Positions 1-6,366 of a stretch of 11,657 bases of DNA are shown piece after piece. Source of the stretch: CAWEHT01 sp963808455 (GTDB lineage Bacteria > Chloroflexota > Anaerolineae > CG2-30-64-16); assembly GCA_963808455.1 (NCBI GenBank), contig CAWEHT010000021.1, positions 1-11,657 of the forward strand, written 5' to 3'. A program made the position numbers and the translations under genes. The notes beneath the pieces were generated by a model. The model had not been told where the DNA came from. It made no database searches and saw only the letters and a program-made list of their open reading frames with translations. How positions within the stretch are numbered: position 1 is the first letter of the stretch; each line of letters opens with the position of its first letter.

Positions 1-224
1 AGCGGCTGTGCCCACAAGGCCTGATATCGGCATGCCACAGCGAAGAATCCGTATCAGGAGTTTCTTGAAAGACCGACTCCCTTACCGTGCTTAACAACTC
101 AACGTGCCAGGCCGAAGGATCCGTGGTGCCTATGCTCGGCACGACGGATGCTTCGCTGGCGCGCCGCCGCGGCGCTGGTTCTCTCGTCCACCCGCTCAGC
201 ATGACAGCAGCGGAAGTTGTTGTT
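1..224. other. Intergenic left edge, no gene seen
   Basis: I see no credible coding region in either strand here. The ORFs that cross it have no recognisable family pattern. It holds a strong imperfect hairpin (119-149, listed separately) and one TACCGTGC 8-mer at 83-90 that resembles the end motif of the TTTCGTG repeat family found further right. It lies downstream of the stop codon of the truncated GxxExxY ORF, and the missing C-terminal part of that family is not found here in any frame I read. Confidence 0.5.
119..149. repeat. Strong imperfect inverted repeat (hairpin)
   Basis: ATCCGTGGTGCC (119-130) pairs with GGCACGACGGAT (138-149) across a 7-base loop, with 11 of 12 pairs matched and one G/G mismatch. 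No T-tract follows on either strand, so it is not a typical intrinsic terminator. It lies about 75 bases downstream of the truncated GxxExxY ORF and could be a transcription end, a small structured RNA or a dispersed palindromic repeat. Confidence 0.5.
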
Positions 225-503
225 TTACAGGGCCTCAGTTTCCACGATCAGCGTCTCCGTCGCATCGCTCACCACAAAATCGACCCGCCGCCTGGTGACA
301 ATCGCATCCTCGTAGGTGATGGGCACCTCGACTTCGCGCTCGCATTCCAGGCCCTGCTTGCGCAGGGCCAGCTCCAACGCCCGCTGGTAGTCGACCTCCA
401 TGCAGTGCAAGCCCAAGGCCCGCTGCACGTCGATACACGCGCCAATCACGGCGCGTGAGAGCGCTTCGAAATTGTGTCTGTCCCTGCCGCCTGCCGCCGT
501 CAT
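225..503 (-). CDS. GxxExxY family protein, C-terminally truncated (PD-(D/E)XK-like)
   Basis: 92-residue ORF with the pattern of the GxxExxY family (PD-(D/E)XK nuclease-like; normally about 120-130 residues). Visible hallmarks are an amphipathic N-terminal helix (SRAVIGACIDVQRALG, about 16-31), the signature E36 and Y39, and the core Asp in RVDFVV (D75). It departs from the family in three ways. The first Gly of the signature is His33, the usual ExK (VELK) reads VETE at 87-90 so the catalytic-type Lys is absent, and translation stops two residues later, so the C-terminal third is missing. The reading frames beyond the stop do not restore it. I infer a decayed, non-catalytic remnant. Upstream on the same strand lies the TTTCGTG repeat array, with the shared 12-mer AGGCACGGTAGA starting 23 bases before the ATG. 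No clear Shine-Dalgarno is seen. Members of this family have no well-established biological role. Confidence 0.65.
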   Translation of the reverse strand: MTAAGGRDRHNFEALSRAVIGACIDVQRALGLHCMEVDYQRALELALRKQGLECEREVEVPITYEDAIVTRRRVDFVVSDATETLIVETEAL

Positions 504-514
504 CGCGTTGTCGA

Positions 515-526
515 TCTACCGTGCCT
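515..526 (-). repeat. Shared 12-mer AGGCACGGTAGA, copy 1
   Basis: Minus-strand AGGCACGGTAGA, identical to the copy at 5442-5453. This copy ends 11 bases before the ATG of the GxxExxY ORF, and the other ends 2 bases before the ATG of brxB. It probably marks one edge of the TTTCGTG-type repeat element. Confidence 0.6.
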
Positions 527-595
527 CAGTTGCCCCGAAGGGGATCACTCCGTCCCACTAACCGCATTTCCAGGCCATCCACCCGCGGCGAACCC

Positions 596-864
596 TTTCG
601 TGTATTTCGTGTCGCTTTCGTGCCTTTCGTGATCCAGACGCCTTTCGTGTCGCTTTCGTGAGTCTCGTGATCCAAACACCCTTCGTGAGTATCGTGGTCC
701 AAACCCGCCACCGCCCCCGGTCCCGGCGCGCTCCCCGTGTTCCTTTCGCGTCTTGCGGTTTCTTCATCCCGAAAGTTCGCACGCGGCGAGCCTTTTCGTG
801 CCTTTCGTGTCGTTTTCGTGGGTCTCGTGGTCCAAACGGTCCCGTGATCCAAACGCCTTTCGCG
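596..864. repeat. Degenerate TTTCGTG / CGTGRTCCARAC short-repeat array
   Basis: Non-coding array built from TTTCGTG heptamers (first at 596-602, many more to about 820) and a 12-base motif CGTGRTCCARAC present five times (628-639, 666-677, 693-704, 826-837, 843-854). A larger unit is also repeated: 584-622 and 782-820, 198 bases apart, align over 39 bases with 5 mismatches. Read on the minus strand the array is CACGAAA-type. The ORFs through it translate to Lys/Thr/Arg/His low-complexity strings and are not genes. The array lies upstream (minus strand) of the GxxExxY ORF. The spacing is irregular and copies vary, so it is not a CRISPR array. A short related piece lies between brxA and brxB. 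Confidence 0.8.
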
Positions 865-877
865 TTGAGGTCCGGGA

Positions 878-961
878 TCAGCCTATCGGGTGCTCGGCAA
901 ACGGCTTCCAGCGCACGTAGCTATGGTAGGGCGGCTCGCCGAAAATACCCGCGCACTCGGA
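878..961 (-). pseudogene. Possible C-terminal remnant of an unidentified protein
   Basis: Downstream of the higA stop, in the same frame after two stop codons, 27 codons are open and then end in TGA. The peptide is rich in features unlike random GC-rich DNA (AGIFGEPPYHSYVRWKPF: several aromatics, Pro-Pro, a Trp). It has no start codon of its own. I do not recognise the family. It may be the tail of a gene destroyed when the surrounding segment was rearranged, or it may be chance. Confidence 0.25.
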
Positions 962-973
962 TCAGGACTCCGG

Positions 974-1282
974 TCACGCCGTCGCAGGCGTGCACGGGCG
1001 TACCTCGCGCTCCAGCCGGTCTCCGAGCGTAGCGGAAGCAACATCCAGGTCGTAGCGGGTCTGGAGGTCCATCCAGATCTCGGGCGAGACGCCGAAGAAG
1101 CGTCCCAGGCGCAGGGCGGTGTCGGCGGTGACGGCCCGCTTCCCCTGCACGATATCGTGAATGCGGCGCGGGTCCACGCCGATGCACAGCGCCAGCCGGT
1201 GAGAAGTGAGGTTCATCGGCACCAGGAACTCGTGCAGCAGGATCTCACCGGGATGGACCGGTGCCTGTTTCGTGTCAGACAT
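974..1282 (-). CDS. higA: HigA family antitoxin (XRE-type HTH), orphan
   Basis: 102-residue DNA-binding antitoxin of the HigA/VapI type. In type II systems it neutralises a RelE-like mRNA-cleaving HigB toxin and represses the shared promoter. Hallmarks seen are the N-terminal HPGEILLHEF (10-19), an XRE helix-turn-helix at about 26-62 (ending TADTALRLGRFFG), and the C-terminal SPEIWMDLQTRYDL (66-79). Length is normal for the family. The start at 1282 is supported by a purine-rich GAGAGG a few bases upstream and by a promoter ending about 29 bases upstream. No HigB is encoded on either side: the gene upstream is the end of brxC (110 bases away) and downstream there is only a short remnant. It is therefore an orphan here. 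It could protect against a toxin encoded elsewhere, act purely as a repressor, or be a leftover of an invading element that replaced the next BREX genes. Confidence 0.85.
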   Translation of the reverse strand: MSDTKQAPVHPGEILLHEFLVPMNLTSHRLALCIGVDPRRIHDIVQGKRAVTADTALRLGRFFGVSPEIWMDLQTRYDLDVASATLGDRLEREVRPCTPATA

Positions 1283-1310
1283 GGCTGCCTCTCAATCAAT
1301 ATCACGGTCC

Positions 1311-1339
1311 ATCGTACTCCAGCCCGGTCATTGTGTCAA
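1311..1339 (-). promoter_or_regulatory. Sigma70-type promoter of higA
   Basis: Minus strand TTGACA (1334-1339), 17-base spacer, TACGAT (1311-1316). The -35 is perfect and the spacing ideal. The start codon of higA follows at 1282, giving a leader of roughly 20 bases. The promoter lies entirely in the gap between the brxC stop and higA, so higA need not depend on BREX transcription. Confidence 0.7.
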
Positions 1340-1351
1340 GCGCATTGTGTC
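1329..1351. repeat. Direct repeat CATTGTGTC x2, candidate HigA operator
   Basis: CATTGTGTC occurs at 1329-1337 and again at 1343-1351, a 14-base period. The first copy overlaps the -35 box of the higA promoter and the second lies just upstream. HigA-type antitoxins usually autorepress by binding repeats at their own promoter, so this is a plausible operator. That role is inferred from position only. Confidence 0.45.
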
Positions 1352-1391
1352 GCATACAATATCCCGTGGCCGCGGCCCGGCCGCGCCGATG

Positions 1392-4300
1392 CTACAAGAT
1401 GACCGGATTGCCCGCTTCAATGTTCTGAACAATCTCGGTCCGCAAATCCTTCAAGTAGGCGTCCACCTCGGCTGTTGTGCGCAACGTAGTGGCCTTGGGA
1501 TGGACACGCACCGCTTTCGGTTCCAGGAGCTTGGCCGCCTGTTCCCGCGCCCTAGCGATGCGCGCCGGGATGGCCACGATCCAGTCTTCCCAGGTGCGGA
1601 GGGGCGTGGCGTCCAGCGTCGCCAGGAGCTGTTCTTCGGTCCCCACGGTAAGCGGCTCGACCGGGCCCAGCTTATGCTCGCGGAAGATCTTCTGCCACTG
1701 CTCGTCGGGCAGCTTCTGCCATTCGTCGGTATTCTTGAGTGCCTCCAGCTCCCGGTCGCGGGCCTCTACCAGCCGATCACGGGCAAGCTGGAGCGCCGAG
1801 CGCAGGTCTGCGCTAAGTTGCGTAACCAGCGGCTTGACCGGGTCGGGTTCGCTCAGCAGGCCACGGTTGGTGAGGATCGCCTGAACCTGCGGCCGGACCG
1901 TGTAGGCCACAGGCCGGTCCCCCGCGTGGGTCAGCAGACGCTGGAGAACATCCCATCGCGGCGTGCGTGTTTCCCGGAGCGCCTTGGCCGATTTCCAGGC
2001 GGCGTACGTGCTCTGGAGGGCGTCCCGCGCCTCGAATACCGCGACAAACTGCTCATTGCCGTGCTTACCCAGCAGGTCGTTGACCAGGCTGGTATCTGGC
2101 TTGGCGGGCAGCGGCGCTGCGCCGCCGGCGTCGGCGGCCAGGTCCTTCAGCTTTTGCAAGAGCTGGGGGATGACCGCGCCCTCTTCGTTGTTCGTGTACG
2201 GCAAGCCGATCGCGGTGAGCAGGCCGCGCACCCCGATGCGATATGTAGCCGGGATGATGATCGCCTGGTTGCGGAAGGTGGTGACGCCGATCTGCCCCAG
2301 CGGGATCTCTTTGGCGTTCGCCGTCTTGCCCGCCTTGTCCAGCGCCTCGACCTGCCCGCCCGCCACCAGCGCGTAGAGCGCGCCGTTCAACGGCGTCTTT
2401 CGGCCAGCCAAAGCCCGGCCCCGTAAAACGTCCGCGCACGTCGCTGCCCAATTTGCCGGCCCCGCCCAGGTAGCCCTGCACCTCTTTGCAGACAGGATGC
2501 CCGTCAGGATTGCCGCTGTAGCCGAGGGCAGCCAGTGCATCGGATGCTCCCTGGCGGGCGTGCTCGACCACCGTGCTCCAGCGCGGGTCGTCGGCCAGGC
2601 CGAATTTGGGGAACAACCGGACCAACGATGCGTCGAGAGCTTTCTCGACCGAGTCCCGCAGCGTGGCCTCGGTCACTTCATTGCCGCCGCCCTGCCACAC
2701 ACGCGCCGCGTCCAGCACGCCCGCCACCAGGCGATCCAGCGTGCCTCGTTCCAATTCTCGCCGCGTCTCCATCGCCCGCCGTGCCTGGATGCCTTCCGGG
2801 GTTGGCTGGTTGGCCGGCCGGGCGTTCAGCGTATCGATGGCCGCGGCGAGGCCGGCGAGTGACGCGTTCAGAGCGTCGGCATCGCGGCGGGGAAGTAGCA
2901 CAAATACTACCGGGCTCTCCACGCCAGTGGCCTGGGCGTCGCCACGTACCGTCTTTTCAGAGGTGCTCCACTCGTCCCGCACCCACACCTGCACGCTGTC
3001 GGTGCCGGTCGGCGGCGCGTCCAGCCCGAAGTGCAGTTCGTGCTTGCGCGGGACCTTGCTGGCTCCCTGGATCAGCTTCAGGCCGCTTAGAGTCTTGCCG
3101 ACGGCAACGCGGAACTCGCTCAGCCGGTCGCCGGCCAGCCGCGTCGGATCATTGGCGATCTTCTGGTAACGCGCCCGCCGATCACGCTCCCACTCGGCGC
3201 TCTCCCGGGTTTGCAAGCGGTGCTCGCCGCCGACCAGCATGAGCAGGCCGTCCTCCACCAGCGCCTGCAACAGGCCGGGGATGCACTGCCGGAGGGAGGC
3301 CGAGCCGGCCGTCAGGTCGTCCACCAGCAGATCGGCCAGTGTGCCGGCGGTGGCCTGCACGCCTGTCGCCATGACGCCTTCCGTCGGGAGCTCGCCGAGC
3401 AGGAAGATCAGGGCGCACAGGCGCGCCCGCAGCGTCCCATCGGCCGAGCCGTCGTTCTGTTCGGCAATGATCGCCGCCACCTCGGGCAGCAACACGCCGC
3501 TCTGGAGCATGGACGAACCCTGCTGCTCGTAGATCATGTCGGCCGGCACGACGGTGCCCACCGGCGCGTTGGCGACGCCGCGAACCGCCTCGTGGACGAT
3601 GCGGAGCTGCGTCCGGAGTTGCGCTGCGGTGCCGGGCCGGTCGATGGCGCGCAGCAGGCGTTCCCAGAACCGCCGGCGCGCGGGCAAGAGCGGGTAATCC
3701 GGCACCAGATCGGGACGATCCGACAGGGTGGGAGCGATCTTGGTGCCGGCCAGGTGCCGGTTGATCTCGCCGCTCGCGGCGTCCAGCACCGCGGTCAGCG
3801 CAGCGACGTGGTCCTGATCCTTGCGCAGCACCACCTCGCGGATTACCTGCTGCACGTCGCGGTCAGACAGCGTGACGCGAACGGTGAACCGGTCCTCGAG
3901 TTTGGAGAGTTGGGGCGTGGCCTCCAGCGCCGCCTGGCCGGTTCCCACGAAGAGCAGGCTGCTGCCGAAACGCGACGAGCATGCCTGGACGAGATCCTGG
4001 GCCTGGAGCGTGCGGTTGTTATCGGTCCCGATGCTCTGTTGCAGTTCGTCGAACACGAGCAAGGTCAAGGGCCATTTGCCGGGCTTGTTGCATTGCAGGG
4101 CCAGGACATCGGCCATCGACTGGAGCAGCTCGGCCTCCGTGATCTCGGCCTTCTGCGGGAACTGGGCCCGTATCTGGGCCAGAACATCCTTTGGTGTAGC
4201 ACCGAGATCGGGATAGGCCGCCAGCACCGCTTTCGCCAGCACCGGCGAGACGTACATATTGTTCAACTCGCCGGCCAGGGTCTCGCCCTGCCCCTCGATA

Positions 4301-4854
4301 CCGGCGACCACAGCATTGTAGATACCTTTTTGCCGCAGCCAGATGGTCAGGCATGCCGGGGCGTATTGCGACGGCAGACCTGCGCCGCAGTACACGATGC
4401 TGAGCAGCGCCAGCCGGATGCTGTCCGCGCCGGCGCTGAGCGTTCCCGCAGCCGACCACAGCCCGCCCTCGCGCCTGGCGGCCGTGCTCAGCTCCCTGAA
4501 CTGAGCCTCGATGTCAGGCGGCAACGAGACCAGTGAGCGTGCCAGCGCCCCGTCGGGGAAGGTTACGTCCTGCCAGAGGTATTGGAGCACGCGCACGAAG
4601 TGGCTCTTGCCGCTGCCATAGAATCCTGATACCCACACGGCCGGTTGTTTGGCCTGGTCCAGGTGTCCCAGGAAGGTGCTCAGCACCCGCTCCAGGCCGG
4701 CCTTGTACTCGCCCGAACAGACAAAGGATTCCAGCTCGTAGCGCAGGACGGACCACTCCTGCGGCGTGCGCGGCTCAAACACCTCGGTCACCCCGTCGTT
4801 GGGGATGACGAACGAGGTCGGGTCACGGTGGAAGATCTGGCGGTTCTGTAACAT
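1392..4854 (-). CDS. brxC: BREX system P-loop ATPase BrxC, one frameshift
   Basis: BrxC is the large P-loop ATPase of BREX phage-exclusion systems. The N-terminal part has Walker A GFYGSGKS (77-84), Walker B LLVFDE (265-270) and a following LLFVGTGQAAL (300-310), as in the family. The first frame runs from ATG 4854 to Val822. The conserved sequence then continues in the next frame (NGALYALVAGGQVEAL onward) to TAG at 1392. Removing one base near 2386-2391 restores about 1153 residues, the normal size. The first frame stays open by chance to 2065 and the second is open upstream to 2540; both tails are out-of-frame noise. An AGAGGA-type ribosome site precedes the ATG, and brxB ends 32 bases upstream. 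The break could be a sequencing error or true inactivation. If real, the N-terminal ATPase half would carry about 108 foreign residues. Confidence 0.9.
2385..2391 (-). other. Frameshift site in brxC (GTTGAAC)
   Basis: Minus-strand GTTGAAC. The family pattern here (GWPKDAV-D/N-GALYAL) needs one base fewer, for example GTTGAC (Val-Asp) or GTGAAC (Val-Asn). The same 7-mer, in the opposite orientation, is the frameshift point of brxB. Confidence 0.75.
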
Positions 4855-4886
4855 GTTCCTCTCCGTCTCCCTTGCCGGCGATTCTC

Positions 4887-5439
4887 TCAGTCTCCATTCC
4901 TGGCCAGGATGGGCACGGCCAGATAATTCCAGCCGTCGCGCGCGTCCAGCAGACGATATTGCGAGTTCTCGTAGCGCCCGGGGAAAAACACGAGCAGGCG
5001 ACCGCGGATCGACGAGGTCACCTGTTCCAATATCTCGGATGTTTTGGCCAACCCGAACAGCGCGGCGACGCCGGAGAGGGCCACCACCGTGCCCTCGCCC
5101 ACATCCTGTGCGGTCAGGGCACCTTTGACCCGAGCGACGGCTGCGTCCGCAAAGTCAGTCAGGGCCAGGTCGAGCGCCTCAGGGTCTTCGAAATACGCCT
5201 CGCGGTATTTGTGACCGGCCATCCACTCCGCAAAGGCATCCGAGAGGTTGAACGTGCTGCCAGCCGTGGCCGGCCTTCGCCGTGGCGTTGGCAAACTCCG
5301 GGATTCGCAGCTGCAGGCGGCGCTCCTGGGCCGGCTCGTAGACGGCGAACCACGTCTTTTCGGCGCCGGACAGGTGTTGCGACCATGCTTGAAACACGAA
5401 CTCCTCGTAAGCTTTGATGAGCCCCTCGATGCGCCCCAT
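4887..5439 (-). CDS. brxB: BREX system protein BrxB (DUF1788), one frameshift
   Basis: BrxB (DUF1788) is a small core protein of BREX loci, encoded between brxA and brxC. The first frame begins MGRIEGLIKAYEEFV, as the family does, and carries WFAVYEPAQERRL and KAGHGW up to about residue 62. The conserved continuation NLSDAFAEWMAGHKYREAYF, then GRLLVFFPG and LLDARDGWNYLAVPI near the C-terminus, is in another frame and ends with TGA at 4887. Removing one base at about 5247-5253 gives 183 residues, close to normal. The start at 5439 is fixed by family similarity. There is no Shine-Dalgarno, because the bases before it are the repeat-derived AGGCACGGTAGA plus two bases. This could reduce or abolish independent translation unless coupling from the brxA-like gene, 43 bases upstream, supplies it. 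Confidence 0.85.
5247..5253 (-). other. Frameshift site in brxB (GTTCAAC)
   Basis: Minus-strand GTTCAAC (plus GTTGAAC). The family needs one base fewer between GHGWQH and NLSDAF, for example GTCAAC (Val-Asn) or TTCAAC (Phe-Asn). It is the reverse complement of the brxC frameshift 7-mer. Confidence 0.7.
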
Positions 5440-5441
5440 GG

Positions 5442-5480
5442 TCTACCGTGCCTTTCGTGTGCGCTTTCGCGCCTTTCGTA
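5442..5480. repeat. TTTCGTG-type repeat piece between brxA and brxB, with 12-mer copy 2
   Basis: The 43-base gap between the brxA-like stop (5483) and the brxB start (5439) is made almost wholly of the same repeat family as 596-864: TCTACCGTGCCT, TTTCGTG, CTTTCGCG, CCTTTCGT on the plus strand. The 12-mer TCTACCGTGCCT (5442-5453) is identical to 515-526. The repeat takes the place where a ribosome-binding site for brxB would be expected. Confidence 0.7.
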
Positions 5481-5482
5481 GG

Positions 5483-6253
5483 TCAGAGTCCGCCGGCGCC
5501 GCGCAGGAGGTACTGGAAAGCGATCTCAGTGACCATACCGGTCTGGCGATATTCCAGCCAGCCCTGCTGCGAGGCCAGGAATGCCTGATCGTGCAGCGCG
5601 TGGGCCGGCACGTCGAGCAGCCGGGCCCAGAGCGTCTCGAAGAGCGCCTCGCCGCGGCCCCCGCAGAGGTAGCCCAACAGCAGGGCGTAGGCTACCGCGG
5701 TGGGCCGGCATTGCGCCGAGGCCCGCGTCTTGCCGCGCGTGCCGGCCAGGTGGCCTGATTGCTGCCACGAAGAGGCCAGGTTCTGGCCGAGACTCAGGAG
5801 CGTCTTTTCGCCATATTGGTCCGGCCGGGCCTCCGACACAACCTTGCAGAACATCTGCGGCCTGACGGGCTGCCCGCACGGCAGCGCGAGCAAGAAATCG
5901 GCGGTGCCGCGGAGGATAGGGTCTCGTGCCGCCGCGGAGCAAAGTGCGAGCAACGGCTGGGCCTGGGCATCGGCGGCCCAGAGATCGCGCAAAGCCCGGA
6001 AAAGCACCAGGTTCCGATCCAGGCCATACAGCTCGCGCAGCCCACGGAGCGAACGGACGCGGCCCGAATAGCTGTCTTTGCGGATGGCGTTGTCCTCGAC
6101 GACCGCCCGCCGGTAATCGGCGTAGCCGGCAGACGCCGGGCACGTCGCCAGGACCAAGCGCAGTTCGTCGAGCATGATCGTGCGGCTGGTGTGCGTGCCA
6201 CCAACGCCGGCGGTGAAGCCATAGATCAGCACGGATTCAGGTATATCGAACAT
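5483..6253 (-). CDS. brxA: BrxA-like protein of the BREX operon (DUF1819-like)
   Basis: 256-residue protein in the brxA position, first in the brxA-brxB-brxC order. BrxA-family proteins (DUF1819) are small helical accessory proteins of BREX; characterised members bind DNA. The pattern that suggests the family is the N-terminal block HTSRTIMLDELRLVL (21-35), YRRAVVEDNAIRKDS (47-61) and RSLRGLRELY (67-76). A second helical part follows with SSWQQSGHL (161-169) and a C-terminal PTAVAYALLLGYL and ARLLDVPAHAL. No catalytic motif is seen. The start is uncertain: ATG at 6253 is chosen because upstream codons look non-coding and a promoter lies at 6338-6366. GTG (Val8) and ATG (Met27) are alternatives, and no good ribosome site precedes any of them. 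It is longer than typical type 1 BrxA (about 200 residues), so the assignment rests partly on context. Confidence 0.65.
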   Translation of the reverse strand: MFDIPESVLIYGFTAGVGGTHTSRTIMLDELRLVLATCPASAGYADYRRAVVEDNAIRKDSYSGRVRSLRGLRELYGLDRNLVLFRALRDLWAADAQAQPLLALCSAAARDPILRGTADFLLALPCGQPVRPQMFCKVVSEARPDQYGEKTLLSLGQNLASSWQQSGHLAGTRGKTRASAQCRPTAVAYALLLGYLCGGRGEALFETLWARLLDVPAHALHDQAFLASQQGWLEYRQTGMVTEIAFQYLLRGAGGL

Positions 6254-6337
6254 GGCCTGCAAATAAGAAGGAGGAGGACGGATCCAGGGATCTCGTCGCG
6301 ATTCGCCGTTTCGCTGTCCGCGCAGCGGGCCACGCCT

Positions 6338-6366
6338 ATTATGTCCCCATTCGGGGCCGTTGGCAA
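6338..6366 (-). promoter_or_regulatory. Sigma70-type promoter of the BREX operon
   Basis: Minus strand TTGCCA (6361-6366), 17-base spacer, CATAAT (6338-6343): each box matches consensus at five of six positions with ideal spacing. The predicted start is near 6331, about 78 bases before the brxA-like ATG at 6253. The spacer holds the near-palindrome CCCCGAATGGGG, which could be a repressor site. Confidence 0.6.

Noticed and set aside
526..852. Minus-strand ORF of 108 codons through the repeat array
   Set aside because: Low-complexity translation of CACGAAA repeats (Thr, Lys, Arg, His, Glu); explained fully by the repeat.
596..864. Possible CRISPR array
   Set aside because: Units are 7-12 bases, unevenly spaced and variable, with no uniform spacers and no cas genes in the window.
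1362..1386. GC-rich palindrome (CGCGGCC-G-GGCCGCG) as a terminator after brxC
   Set aside because: Almost no loop and no T-tract after it; self-complementary runs are expected at this GC content.
2065..2386. C-terminal part of the first brxC frame as a genuine alternative C-terminus
   Set aside because: After Val822 the translation becomes Arg/Gly/Ala-rich noise, while the conserved BrxC sequence continues in the neighbouring frame.
2385..2391. Programmed ribosomal frameshifting in brxC
   Set aside because: No slippery heptamer or clear downstream structure, BrxC is not known to use recoding, and brxB has the same kind of break.
1206..2426. Plus-strand ORF of 406 codons opposite brxC and higA
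   Set aside because: Shadow ORF: it covers the end of brxC, the higA promoter and part of higA, with no recognisable motif.
3211..4536. Plus-strand ORF of 441 codons opposite brxC
   Set aside because: Antisense shadow of brxC in GC-rich DNA; composition (Arg, Gln, His, Gly) and lack of any family pattern argue against a gene.
6267..6277. Plus-strand AAGGAGGAGG as a ribosome site for an unseen gene
   Set aside because: No start codon or sustained reading frame follows at a suitable distance.
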